Of a stretch of 64,000 nucleotides of DNA, positions 51,098-59,569 are shown one piece after another. The position numbers and the translations under genes are program-made. The stretch covers positions 124,001-188,000 of the forward strand of contig NZ_FZNP01000007.1 of assembly GCF_900188105.1 (NCBI RefSeq), read 5' to 3'. How positions within the stretch are numbered: the first letter of the stretch is position 1; each line of letters starts with the position of its first letter. The notes under the pieces are model-generated. The model had not been told where the DNA came from, made no database searches, and worked only from the letters and a program-made list of their open reading frames with translations. The DNA comes from Actinomadura mexicana (GTDB lineage: Bacteria; Actinomycetota; Actinomycetes; Streptosporangiales; Streptosporangiaceae).

Positions 51098-52774
51098 TCA
51101 ATTCCCCTCGTTCTTCCTGGCTGTCCATGCCGCCGCGCAGACCGCGCCGAGCCCGAGCAGCGCCAGCGCCCACTCCGGCGCCTCCCCCAGCCGGTCCGAC
51201 GCCGTCCGCGACGTGCGCGCCGGGACGGCCGCGACCTGGACGGCGGGGACGAACTCCCGGGACCGGTCGACCATCCGGCCGTCGGGGGCGACGATCGCGC
51301 TGATCCCGCTCGTCGCGGCTACCAAGATCGTACGGCCATGTTCGACCGCCCGCAGCCGCGACATGGCGATCTGCTGGGGCGGCAGGCTGGTCTTGCCGTA
51401 GGTGGCGTTGTTGGTCTGCACGACCAGCAGGTTCCCGCGCGCGACGTCGCGAACCTCCTTGTCGTAGGCGACCTCGAAGCAGATCACGTCGCCGACGTCC
51501 ACCGGGCCGAGCCTCATCACGCCGGAGCGGTCGCCCCTGGCGAAGTCGCGGGGGATCCGCTCGAACCGGGTGATCAGCTTGGTGAGGACGTCGCGGAACG
51601 GCAGGTACTCCCCGAACGGGACGGGGTGCCGCTTGACGTAGTAGTCGCCCGGGCCGGTCCGGGGATCCCAGACGATGCCGCGGTTCTCGATCTTCTCCCC
51701 GTCGGGGGTGTCGGTGAGGGCGCCGACGAGGACGGGGACGCCGATGTCCTTCACCGCGCCGTCGATGGCGTTGTAGGCGTCGGGCTCGGCGTAGGGGTCC
51801 AGGTCGCTGGCGTTCTCCGGCCACACCACCAGCTGGGGCCTGGCGAGCCGCCCCGCGCGGACCCGCGCGGCCAGTTCGCGGGTGGCCTTGACGTGGTTGT
51901 CCAGCACGGCCTTGCGCTGGCCGAGGAAGTCCAGCCCGAGGCGCGGCACGTTGCCCTGGACGACCGCGACGGTGACCGGGCGCCCGTCGGCGGGAGTGGG
52001 GATCAGCAGCCCGCCGCCGACGACGGCGCCGACCGCGGCCAGGCAGACCGCGGCGGGGAGCAGCGCCCGGGGCGTCCGGGGCTGCTCCTCGGCGTCCGCG
52101 CCTGGTGACCGGGCACCGCGCAACCGGGCGCGGTGGACGGCCACGGCGGCGCAGGCGAGGAGCCCGCCGATCAGGGCCGTCAGGAAGGTGACCAGGGGCG
52201 CGCCGCCGACGGACGCGTACGGGGTGAGGGGTGTGGCGGTCTGGCTGAACGCCAGCCGCGCCCAAGGGAACCCGCCGAAGGGGACGCGGCCGCGGACCAG
52301 TTCCTCGCCGACCCACAGCGCGGCCGTCCACACCGGCCAGCCCGGCAGCCGGGTGACCACCGCGATCCCGGCGCCGAGCGGCAGGAAGTAGGCGGCCTGG
52401 ACGAGGCTGAGGATGATCCAGCCGTCCGGGCCGATCCGGGAGATGCCCTCCAGGGCGGGAACGAAGAACGCGGCGCCGGCGACGAAGGCGAGCCAGGCGC
52501 CGGTACGGGCGGAAAGGCCGAGCAGCGCGAGGGTCAGCAGCGCGACGCCCACCGGCGCGAGGGGCGTGAGGTCGAACGGGGGGAAGGCCTGCCACATCAG
52601 CAGCCCGGCCGCCGCGGCCAGCAGCGTGCGGGGCCAGCCCCCGCGGCCGCCGGAGCGCAGGCCCCGTCGCAGGCGGCCCAGCCGCCCGCGCGGTGCCCCG
52701 GTGCCGGGCTCGCCGCCCGGGCCGTCGCCCGGCCCCGTCGCCGGCGACCGGTCCGGGAGGGTCTCCTGGGCCAC
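51098..52774 (-). CDS. lnt: Apolipoprotein N-acyltransferase
   Basis: This 558-residue protein has an N-terminal Pro/Gly-rich cytosolic stretch, about six to seven membrane helices, then a nitrilase-like extracytoplasmic domain. The catalytic residues are present: Glu in LVVWPENAS, Lys in YYVKRHPVPFGEYLPFR and Cys in VICFEVAY. It N-acylates the terminal Cys of lipoproteins. GTG at 52774 follows GAGGTGGGA. The mRNA probably begins about 400 bases upstream (promoter at 53177-53204). Confidence 0.94.
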   Translation of the reverse strand: MAQETLPDRSPATGPGDGPGGEPGTGAPRGRLGRLRRGLRSGGRGGWPRTLLAAAAGLLMWQAFPPFDLTPLAPVGVALLTLALLGLSARTGAWLAFVAGAAFFVPALEGISRIGPDGWIILSLVQAAYFLPLGAGIAVVTRLPGWPVWTAALWVGEELVRGRVPFGGFPWARLAFSQTATPLTPYASVGGAPLVTFLTALIGGLLACAAVAVHRARLRGARSPGADAEEQPRTPRALLPAAVCLAAVGAVVGGGLLIPTPADGRPVTVAVVQGNVPRLGLDFLGQRKAVLDNHVKATRELAARVRAGRLARPQLVVWPENASDLDPYAEPDAYNAIDGAVKDIGVPVLVGALTDTPDGEKIENRGIVWDPRTGPGDYYVKRHPVPFGEYLPFRDVLTKLITRFERIPRDFARGDRSGVMRLGPVDVGDVICFEVAYDKEVRDVARGNLLVVQTNNATYGKTSLPPQQIAMSRLRAVEHGRTILVAATSGISAIVAPDGRMVDRSREFVPAVQVAAVPARTSRTASDRLGEAPEWALALLGLGAVCAAAWTARKNEGN

Positions 52775-53170
52775 GTCCCACCTCGTTCACTCGGGTCTCT
52801 GCCGGAACGCTACCGGCCCCGGGCGTCCGCGGCGACCATGGGCCCAGGTCGTGGCGTGAAGCGGACGGTCCACCAGGTGCGGGACGGTGTCCGGGCACGG
52901 AGGCCGGACACGGAGGAGGGCCCGCGACATCCGTCGGGCCGGAGTCGTCCCACAGGCGGTGAGAACGAGGCTCCGTTTTCTACCGGATGTCCGGGCCCTT
53001 CCCGGGTCCAACCCCCCGCGCGATCGGACGGCTCCGCCCGGACACGGCCCGGATCACCGCGCTGGCTCGGGCGGGCACGATGCCGATCACTCGCGTGATC
53101 CCCCGTCCCCGTCGCGGCGCGGCGCCCTGCGGCCCCTCGGGCGGCCGATCGGTGAGTCCCGTGCTGGACT
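52775..53170 (-). promoter_or_regulatory. Long, hairpin-rich leader of lnt
   Basis: About 400 bases with no credible coding sequence lie between the putative lnt start site and its GTG. On the minus strand the RNA could form GATCAC-GCGA-GTGATC (53085-53100; a GNRA-type loop) and GTGTCCGG...CCGGACAC (52887-52911), among others. No known riboswitch pattern is recognised. The leader may be regulatory, or a small gene may have decayed here. Confidence 0.3.
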
Positions 53171-53176
53171 GCAGCA

Positions 53177-53204
53177 AAACTACCGGCTTCCGCCACCTTG
53201 TCAA
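53177..53204 (-). promoter_or_regulatory. Promoter upstream of lnt (TTGACA-N16-TAGTTT)
   Basis: On the minus strand TTGACA (53204-53199), a perfect -35, is followed 16 bases later by TAGTTT (53182-53177), a good TAnnnT -10. Transcription should begin near 53170 and run into lnt, ppm and possibly fxsA. It is one of the strongest housekeeping promoters in the window. Confidence 0.6.
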
Positions 53205-53258
53205 CCGCCGCATGTTCTGCGGCTACTCCATGTTATCCCAGCTCAACACCATGATCAG

Positions 53259-53284
53259 GGCGTTCGGCGATTTCGCCGAACGCC
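53259..53284 (-). terminator. Terminator hairpin after kal
   Basis: GGCGTTCGGCG and CGCCGAACGCC form a perfect 11-base stem with a 4-base loop (ATTT), 37 bases past the stop of the kal-like gene on the minus strand. It should end the kamD-kamE-kal transcript before the lnt promoter. Confidence 0.7.
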
Positions 53285-53321
53285 TTGGTCGATCACGGCT
53301 TCGCCGGCGCGGAGGCGCCGG

Positions 53322-53717
53322 TCAGCCTCCCGGGGCCGAGACCACGACGGTGCCGGTCGCGGTGACCGCGACGATCGGCTCGGGCAGCGCCTCGGCAGCC
53401 GACTCGCCCCTGTCCGGACGGCCCCGGCACACCACGCGGGCCTCGAAGTCCATCACGCGGCTGCGGGTACCGGCGCGGGACAGCACGGCGGTGGTCTCCA
53501 CGACGTCCCCGGCCCGGACGGGCGCGCGGAACTGCACGTCGGAATAGGAGGCGAACAGGCCCTCGTCGCCGTCGGTGCGGACGCACAGCTCCGTGGCCAC
53601 GTCCCCGAACAGGCCCAGCACGTAGGCGCCGTCGACCAGGTCGCCGGCGTAGTGGGCGTGCGAGTAGGGGATGTAGCGGCGGTGGGTGACGGCCAGTCCC
53701 TCGCGGGGGTCGCTCAC
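53322..53717 (-). CDS. kal: 3-aminobutyryl-CoA ammonia-lyase (hotdog fold)
   Basis: This 131-residue single-hotdog protein begins MSDPREGLAVTHRRYIPYSH, with HYAGDLVDGAYVLGLFGDVATEL, typical of Kal. The enzyme removes ammonia from L-3-aminobutyryl-CoA, giving crotonyl-CoA, the last specific step of lysine fermentation. Position directly after kamE (ATGA-type overlap) supports the assignment. The C-terminal part contains a short charged insertion (RPDRGESAAEALPEP). Confidence 0.88.
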   Translation of the reverse strand: MSDPREGLAVTHRRYIPYSHAHYAGDLVDGAYVLGLFGDVATELCVRTDGDEGLFASYSDVQFRAPVRAGDVVETTAVLSRAGTRSRVMDFEARVVCRGRPDRGESAAEALPEPIVAVTATGTVVVSAPGG

Positions 53718-54547
53718 TCTTCCTCCATCGTCGCGGGCCGGTGATCGCCGGGCAGCAGGGCGTGCACGAGGTAGCTGGCGACCTCGGCGGGCGTGGTGCC
53801 CTTGCCGAAGATGCGGTCGACGCCGAGGTCGGCCTCGGTGACGGTGTCGAAGCGGGGGCCGCCGACGACCAGCAGGGGGCGCCCCATGCCCCCGGCCACC
53901 GCGGTCGGGTACTCGGCGTGGAACGCCGCGGCCATCTGCTTGGTGTTGTGCAGGTGGGCGTTGCGCTGGGTGACGACCTGCGACACCAGGACCGCGTCGG
54001 CGTCCTCGGCCTTGGCGCGCTCCACCAGCTCCTCGACCGTGACCTGGGCGCCCATGTTGACGACCTGGATCTCCCGGTAGTACTCCAGGCCCTTCTCCCC
54101 CGCGAACCCCTTGACGTTGAGGATCGCGTCGATCCCGACGGTGTGCGCGTCGGTTCCGATGCAGGCACCGACGACCACCAGCCGCCGGTTCAGCGCCTCG
54201 CGGATCGCCAGGTTCACCTCCTGGGAGGACAGCAGCGGGTAGGCGCGCTCCTCCGGAACGGGGATGGAGGCGTAGTCGATGAGGTGCCGCACCTTGCCGT
54301 ACACGATGAAGAAGGTGAAGTCGGGGCCCATCGGCTTGGCGTGGACGACGCTGGCCGGGTCCAGGCCCATCTTCCCGGCCAGCTGCAGCGCGGCCGCCTC
54401 GGCGCGCTTCCCGGCGGGGACGGGAAGGGTGAACGACATCTGGACCATGCCGTCGCCGGTGGTGTCGCCGTAGGGGCGGATCACCTGCCGGGTGTCGGCG
54501 GGCTCGGCGGGTGCCTGGGTCCCGGTTCCAGGGCTCTCGACCGTCAT
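53714..54547 (-). CDS. kamE: Lysine 5,6-aminomutase beta subunit
   Basis: This 277-residue protein has the adenosylcobalamin-binding DxHxxG motif at D133-H135-G138 (GTDAHTVG), with H135 the cobalt ligand. K146 (LNVKG), 11 residues on, matches the PLP-binding lysine of the clostridial enzyme. The Rossmann B12 domain continues with EIQVVNMGAQVTVEELVERA and LVVGGPRFD. With KamD it forms the B12- and PLP-dependent 5,6-aminomutase acting on beta-lysine. The start overlaps the kamD stop. Confidence 0.93.
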   Translation of the reverse strand: MTVESPGTGTQAPAEPADTRQVIRPYGDTTGDGMVQMSFTLPVPAGKRAEAAALQLAGKMGLDPASVVHAKPMGPDFTFFIVYGKVRHLIDYASIPVPEERAYPLLSSQEVNLAIREALNRRLVVVGACIGTDAHTVGIDAILNVKGFAGEKGLEYYREIQVVNMGAQVTVEELVERAKAEDADAVLVSQVVTQRNAHLHNTKQMAAAFHAEYPTAVAGGMGRPLLVVGGPRFDTVTEADLGVDRIFGKGTTPAEVASYLVHALLPGDHRPATMEEE

Positions 54548-56166
54548 GCGGGCACCTCCTGGTCGGCGGTGGTGGAGCGGGCGGCGTGGGGGTCCTCGGT
54601 GTCGAGGATCTCGATGGCGGGGTTGAAGTACCCGTCGGCGCGCGGGACGACGCCCTCCAGGCCCTTGCCCCCGTCGGCCGGGCGGCGGGTGACGCCGAAC
54701 GTGCCCTCGGCGATGGCGTCGAGCAGCCCGTCGTCGGCGATGCGCTCCAGCAGGTCCACCGACTCCGACAGCACCTGCTTGGCGCGCTGGACGAGCATCC
54801 CGTCCGGGCGGGGCATGAAGTCCTCGGCGAGGTTCCCGCAGGCGTCGCGGACGTAGCGGACGTTCTCCAGCGCCAGGTCGCGGTCCGACAGCCAGGGGGT
54901 GTGGATGCCCTCGGTCATCATCCCGATCAGGATGATCGACTGCCCGGTCATCACGCCGGCGAGGTTGAAGAACGCGTCCAGCAGGTAGCCGGCGAAGATG
55001 TTGCCGGTCATGTGCTTGGTCGGCGGCATGTACTTCAGCGGCGCGCCGGGGAACAGCTCCCGGACGAGCTGGGCGTGCGCCAGCTCCATCCGGAACGACT
55101 CGGGGATCGCCGGGTTGATCTCGAAGGCGTGGCCGAGGCCGAGCTGGTCGTCGGTGAGGCCGGCCTCGTGTCCGAACCGCTCGTTCAGCAGCTGGCTGAC
55201 GACCACGGTGTGCGCGGCGTCGACGGCGTCGGCGGTGGTGAGGTAGTTGTCCTCGCCGGTGTTGATGACGATGCCGGCGCGGGCGTGGATCTGCCGGGAG
55301 AACCGCTGGTCGATGAACGTGCGGCGCGGGTTGATGTCGCGGAAGATGATGCCGTACATGCAGTCGTTCAGCATCATGTCCAGGCGCTCCAGCCCGGCGA
55401 GCGTCGCGATCTCCGGCATGCACAGCCCGGAGGCGTAGTTCGTCAGCCGCACGTACCGGCCGAGCTCGCGGGAGACCTCGTCCAGGGCCGCGCGCATCAG
55501 CCGGAAGTTCTCCCGGGTGGCGTAGGTGCCGGCGTAGCCCTCCCGGGTGGCGCCCTCGGGCACGAAGTCCAGCAGCGACTGCCCGGTGGAGCGGATCACC
55601 GCGACGACGTCGGCGCCCTCGCGGGCGGCGGCCTGCGCCTGCGGGATGTCCTCGTAGATGTCGCCGGTCGCCACGATCAGGTAGACCAGCGGCCTGGCCG
55701 GGTCGGCCCGGTCGGGGGTGGGCAGCTCGGCCAGCAGCCGGTCGCGCTCGGCGCGGCGCCGGTCGATGCGCGCCATGCCGCCGCGGGCGGCCTCGCCCGC
55801 GGCCTTGCGGGCGTGCTCGGCATCGGCGCCGGGCGGCAGCCGGAACGACACCCGCCCCCGGGCGGCGGCCCGGGCCAGGTCGTCCAGGGAGCCGTGCGAG
55901 CCGGCCAGCAGCGCGTCCCAGACCGGCAGGGCGAGCCCGTGCTCCAGGCCGACCTGGTCGCGGACGGCGTCGGCGAGGTGGTTGGCCCAGGGGCGCCCCT
56001 CATCGTCGGCGCCGGTCAGGCCCGCCAGCCGCAGCAGCGCCCGCTCGACCGAGACGGTGGTGTGGGAGCGGGCCATGTCGATGATGGGTTCGGCGGCCCG
56101 GGCGGCCAGGCGCCGGGCGGTGCGCACCGCCTCCGGATCGAGGTCCAGCTTCCCCTGCGGCGCCAT
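54544..56166 (-). CDS. kamD: Lysine 5,6-aminomutase alpha subunit
   Basis: This 540-residue TIM-barrel subunit has LVYLIVATGDIYEDIPQAQA, VIRSTGQSLLDFVPEG, REGYAGTYATRENFRLMR, FRDINPRRTFIDQRFSR and KYMPPTKHMTGN, all typical of KamD/OraE-like large subunits. It catalyses migration of the terminal amino group of beta-lysine, giving 3,5-diaminohexanoate. The ATG follows GGGGAGA. It is first in the kamD-kamE-kal unit. The 275 bases upstream (56167-56441) contain a CATACC/GGTATG inverted pair 23 bases apart but no cobalamin riboswitch that I can recognise. Confidence 0.93.
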   Translation of the reverse strand: MAPQGKLDLDPEAVRTARRLAARAAEPIIDMARSHTTVSVERALLRLAGLTGADDEGRPWANHLADAVRDQVGLEHGLALPVWDALLAGSHGSLDDLARAAARGRVSFRLPPGADAEHARKAAGEAARGGMARIDRRRAERDRLLAELPTPDRADPARPLVYLIVATGDIYEDIPQAQAAAREGADVVAVIRSTGQSLLDFVPEGATREGYAGTYATRENFRLMRAALDEVSRELGRYVRLTNYASGLCMPEIATLAGLERLDMMLNDCMYGIIFRDINPRRTFIDQRFSRQIHARAGIVINTGEDNYLTTADAVDAAHTVVVSQLLNERFGHEAGLTDDQLGLGHAFEINPAIPESFRMELAHAQLVRELFPGAPLKYMPPTKHMTGNIFAGYLLDAFFNLAGVMTGQSIILIGMMTEGIHTPWLSDRDLALENVRYVRDACGNLAEDFMPRPDGMLVQRAKQVLSESVDLLERIADDGLLDAIAEGTFGVTRRPADGGKGLEGVVPRADGYFNPAIEILDTEDPHAARSTTADQEVPA

Positions 56167-56441
56167 TGCCGTCTCCCCTCACGCAGCCGCCCCTCTCAGG
56201 CCGGTCCGAACAATCATCCTTCATACCAAGTTCACTACGGGAGATCTTCCGGTATGGACACCGTATTCCACAAGAACTAGCAGCACATCTCCCGCCACCT
56301 TCCGTCGGCGGCAAGCCTCATCTTCCCTCTTCGAGCGGTCATCTCACCCCCAGGTGACGGTCCACGACAACCCATCCCGTAACGACTCTGAGTAAAGCTA
56401 TGCTCACCCCTGGTCATATATGGACCGAATCCGGGAGGGGC

Positions 56442-57209
56442 ATGATCGTCTATTTCGCGGCCGCGGCCTGCGCCGTCGGCGTGGTCATCGTGGCGAGCCG
56501 GCTGGTACGACGAGCGCGCGGGTCGGTGGACGACGCGGGCCCGGACGGCCCCACCTCCTCGCACACCGGCGGGATGCTCTCCGCGCTCTTCCTGCTGGCG
56601 TTCGCCATCGCCATCGTCGTGCCGTGGACGACGTCGGACTCAGCCCGCTCCAACACCTACACCGAGAGCCAGGCGGTCGCCGAGGCGTACTGGGCCGCCG
56701 AGCGCCTCCCCGCGGCCGACTCCCGGCGCGTCCAGGACCAGCTCATCGCCTACGTCGAACTCGTGCGCGGCCCCGAGTGGCGGCTGATGAGGAACGGCCG
56801 GCTCAGCGCCCGCGGCTGGGCCGACCTCGACCGGCTGCGCCGCGAGGTCATCGCCGTCCAGGCCGGCACCGACGAGGCCAAGGACGCCCGCAGCGCCGTC
56901 CTGGACCACCTCGGCGAGGTCTCCGCGGCGCGCCGGCAGCGCGCCATGGACGCGCGCACGACGCCGCCCGCCGGCCTGCTCGGCGTCACCCTCGTCACCG
57001 GCCTCGTGGTCCTGCTGCTGCCCTTCCTCGCGGGCGCTCGCCCGCGCGGCATGGCACTGGTACCGCTCTCGCTGATGGCGGCGCTGCTCGCCGCCGGGGC
57101 CTACCTCACCGTCGACATCTCCCACGTGTTCGCCGGCGCCCTCGCCGTCGGCCCCGAGGCGTTCACCGGGCTGCACGACGACCTGCAGCGCATCGCGGGA
57201 GGCGGCTGA
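56442..57209 (+). CDS. DUF4239 (bestrophin-like) membrane protein
   Basis: This 255-residue protein has an N-terminal helix (about 3-22), a second near 50-70, a soluble middle (helical, charged; TYTESQAVAEAYWAAERLP, RDQLIAYVELV-like) and two C-terminal helices (about 188-230). This layout and the middle-domain sequence fit DUF4239, a bestrophin-like family of unknown function. The ATG follows GGGAGGGG. The next gene begins one base before its stop ends (TGATG), so they are coupled. Confidence 0.85.
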   Translation: MIVYFAAAACAVGVVIVASRLVRRARGSVDDAGPDGPTSSHTGGMLSALFLLAFAIAIVVPWTTSDSARSNTYTESQAVAEAYWAAERLPAADSRRVQDQLIAYVELVRGPEWRLMRNGRLSARGWADLDRLRREVIAVQAGTDEAKDARSAVLDHLGEVSAARRQRAMDARTTPPAGLLGVTLVTGLVVLLLPFLAGARPRGMALVPLSLMAALLAAGAYLTVDISHVFAGALAVGPEAFTGLHDDLQRIAGGG

Positions 57210-57892
57210 TGCGCCCCCGCCCCGGCCCGTCCGCCGCCGTCCCGGCCGAGGCGCGGCCGACCCGCGCGCTGCCGGTGCGCGCACGGTCGCTCCGCAGGCC
57301 GCCGGGCCGGACGCTGCCGGGTCTCGCTCTGCCCGCCCTGACGCTGCCGGCTCTGACGCTGCCCGCCGTCATGCTCGGGTTCCCCGCCGCCGCGCAGGCC
57401 CACCCGACGCCGACGCCAGGGATCAGCGTGTGCATCGACGTCGGCGTCGACCTCGACATCGACATCGACATCGGCTCCGCCGACGGCTGCGAGCCCCCGG
57501 CCACCTCCCCTCCCCCGCCCTCGCAGGAGCCGCCCACCGAAACCCCTGAACCCCCCGAGCCCCCGCCGCCTCCGGAGACACCGCCGGAGCCGCCGCCTCC
57601 CCCTCCCCCGGCGCCCGAACCGCCCGCCCCGGCACCGCCCCCGCCGGCCGCCGCACCGAAGCCGAGGCCCGCGGCCCCCGTGCCGGGCCCGCGGACGCGG
57701 CCCGAACCGGCGCCACCCGCGCCGATCCAGAAGGCCAAGAAGCCCAAGCAGCCCGCACCGGTCCGCGCGCACGCGGCGCCGCGTCCGAAGAAGGCGCCGC
57801 CGCAGCGCCGCAACCCGCTGCGCTCCTCGCTCGTGCTGGTCGTCATCGCCGTCGTCATCAGCGCAGGCACCGCCATCGCCTTCGCGCACTGA
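57209..57892 (+). CDS. Secreted, C-terminally anchored proline-rich protein
   Basis: This 227-residue protein has an N-terminal signal-type helix with LPALTLPALTLPAVMLG and an AQA cleavage-like site near residue 70. Next comes CIDVGVDLDIDIDIGSADGC, a strictly alternating Asp/hydrophobic run between two cysteines, then about 90 residues of PPPEP-type repeats, a Lys/Arg/Pro segment (KAKKPKQPAPVR) and a final membrane helix. The alternating Asp strand flanked by Cys could be a metal-binding or amyloid-like beta strand. The proline region could span the cell wall. No family recognised; coupled to the DUF4239 gene. Confidence 0.72.
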   Translation: MRPRPGPSAAVPAEARPTRALPVRARSLRRPPGRTLPGLALPALTLPALTLPAVMLGFPAAAQAHPTPTPGISVCIDVGVDLDIDIDIGSADGCEPPATSPPPPSQEPPTETPEPPEPPPPPETPPEPPPPPPPAPEPPAPAPPPPAAAPKPRPAAPVPGPRTRPEPAPPAPIQKAKKPKQPAPVRAHAAPRPKKAPPQRRNPLRSSLVLVVIAVVISAGTAIAFAH

Positions 57893-58185
57893 ACCCGCCG
57901 CGCAACCGGCCCGGCGCTCTCCCCCCGCCCACGCCCGCCCGCTGCCCCGCTTCCGGCGGCATGGTCGACTTCTGCGGCGACGCCGCCCACGACACCGCGG
58001 TCAGCCGCACGGCCCGGGCCCTCGACGGCACCGCCGACCACGTGTCGCCGCCGGCGGTGCCGCTCGCCGCAGTCCCGCCCCGGTCGCCTCCCGGGGCGGG
58101 ACGCTGGAGGAGACCGCCGACGGCGTCGTGGCCCTGCCGTCCGACCGGCGGGGCCACGACGACGCCGCGCCGCTCCTGACCCGTC
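57893..58185. other. Intergenic stretch with possible phosphatase-like remnant
   Basis: Between the proline-rich and DUF2252 genes there are short ORF pieces but no convincing gene. One frame reads GGTLEETADGVVALPSDRRG followed by HDDAAPLLTR, faintly like the end of a PP2C/SpoIIE phosphatase (DDxALLxxR). It lacks a start and domain context, so it is at most a decayed fragment. Confidence 0.25.
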
Positions 58186-59517
58186 CTACAGGCCGGGGAT
58201 CTCGTGGTTGCGGAACGCGTCCACGAAGTAGGTGTGGTCCTCCCGGACGATCTCGGCGTACTCGGTGCCGAACGCGACCATCGCCTCCACGAACGCCGAC
58301 TCGTCCGGGCCGATCACAGCGTCGATGGCGTCCTCGACCTGGAACCCGACCAGGGTGTGGTCGGAGTCGGTGTCGGACACGCAGTGCACCTTGGCGGTGG
58401 CGCGGCCCAGGTCGTCCAGCACCGACAGCATGTCCTCGGGCTCGGTGAGGCCGCTCCAGTCGAGGTCCTCCTCGTAGGGCGACAGCTCCTGCACGACGTA
58501 GCCGACACCGTCGATCCGGGTGTGGCCGAGCCACGGGTCGCTGTTGGCCTGCAGCGCGCGCCGCGACACGGCGGTGCGGTGGCCGTGGTGCTGGAAGTAC
58601 TCGCGGATGCGGGGGTCGTCGACGACCCGGCTGGCCGCGGCGACGTTGCCCTGCTTCATCGACAGGATGACGTCGTTCTCCAGCGCCTGGGTGTTGCCCT
58701 CCACGAGGATGTTGTAGGCCGACAGCCCGGCCGAGCCGATGCCGAACCCGGACGCTCCGACGATGTCCTTGATCACGTAGGTGAGGCTGCCGAAGCGCTT
58801 CTCCTTCGGGATGGTCTTCAGGTACTCCGCGTAGGCGGCCTCGACCTCGGCGCGCTCGGCGTCGTCGAGGCGGCGGACGCCGGGGCGGTCGCGGAACCGG
58901 CGCTCGGGCCCGGAGACGACGGTCATACCCTTCAGCAGCCCGGTCCGGGTGCCGCCCATCGCGGCGACCAGCACGTCGCGGACGTAGCCGTCGGTGGTGT
59001 CGAGCGTCAGCGCGAACTTCTCGTCGCCCTGGTGCGCGGCGAACTTGCGGACCTGGTCGACGTAGGCGCGCACGTAGGTCTCGATGAGCCGGCGGATGTC
59101 GGCGTCGGAGATCGCCTTCTGCCACGCGAGCAGCGCCAGGCTGGCCACCAGCCGCTTGACGTCCCAGGTGAAGTGGCCGACGTAGGCCTCGTCGTAGTCG
59201 TTGACGTCGAAGACGAAGACGCCGTCGTCGTTCATGTAGGTGCCGAAGTTCTGCGCGTGCAGGTCGCCCTGGATCCACACGCGGGACGTGCGCTCGTCGG
59301 CCCACGGGTCGTCGTCGCCTGCGATGTCGGCGTAGAACAGGCAGGCGCTGCCCCGGTAGAACGCGAACGGGTCGGACGCCATCTTGCGGAAGCGGCGGCG
59401 GAACTCGGCGGGGCTGCGCTCCATCAGGTCCGAGAACGCGGCGACCAGGACGTCGACGATCTGTGCCTGGCGCTCCTTCGGGTCCCGCCCGCGCAGTTCC
59501 TCGGTGATGCTCGCCAT
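58186..59517 (-). CDS. DUF2252 family protein, kinase-like fold
   Basis: In this 443-residue protein, DUF2252 signatures are clear: MASDPFAFYRGSACLFYADI, VWIQGDLHAQNFGTY (catalytic-loop-like GDLHxxN of aminoglycoside-phosphotransferase-type folds), FDVNDYDEAYVGHFTWDVKRL, GLGIGSAGL-like and HCVSDTDSDHTLVGF. The GDLHAQNFG/FDxND pair suggests phosphotransferase activity on an unknown small molecule. The ATG at 59517 follows GAGGGAGAG; the longer frame overlaps kdd. It lies 52 bases downstream of kdd on the same strand, probably in one transcript. Confidence 0.9.
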   Translation of the reverse strand: MASITEELRGRDPKERQAQIVDVLVAAFSDLMERSPAEFRRRFRKMASDPFAFYRGSACLFYADIAGDDDPWADERTSRVWIQGDLHAQNFGTYMNDDGVFVFDVNDYDEAYVGHFTWDVKRLVASLALLAWQKAISDADIRRLIETYVRAYVDQVRKFAAHQGDEKFALTLDTTDGYVRDVLVAAMGGTRTGLLKGMTVVSGPERRFRDRPGVRRLDDAERAEVEAAYAEYLKTIPKEKRFGSLTYVIKDIVGASGFGIGSAGLSAYNILVEGNTQALENDVILSMKQGNVAAASRVVDDPRIREYFQHHGHRTAVSRRALQANSDPWLGHTRIDGVGYVVQELSPYEEDLDWSGLTEPEDMLSVLDDLGRATAKVHCVSDTDSDHTLVGFQVEDAIDAVIGPDESAFVEAMVAFGTEYAEIVREDHTYFVDAFRNHEIPGL

Positions 59518-59569
59518 ACTCTCTCCCTCGATGATCGGACGGTCCCCGCCACGGCCGGGATGTTCCCGG

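Noticed and set aside
50346..52898. 850-residue frame covering the Ppm-type protein and lnt
   Set aside because: Only the C-terminal 248 residues are protein-like (DPM1 family). The rest is a shadow of lnt.
52810..53196. 128-residue minus-strand ORF between lnt and kal
   Set aside because: Arg/Gly/Pro-rich with no recognisable pattern, and it begins inside the region transcribed from the lnt promoter. Not supported as a gene.
56167..56441. Cobalamin riboswitch ahead of the B12-dependent kamD
   Set aside because: No B12-box-like pattern or multi-stem leader is seen; only a short CATACC/GGTATG pair.
57961..58179. 72-residue ORF MVDFCGDAAHDTAV...
   Set aside because: Start lacks an RBS, and the composition turns to Arg/Pro/Thr low complexity after 40 residues. 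Treated as intergenic or remnant.
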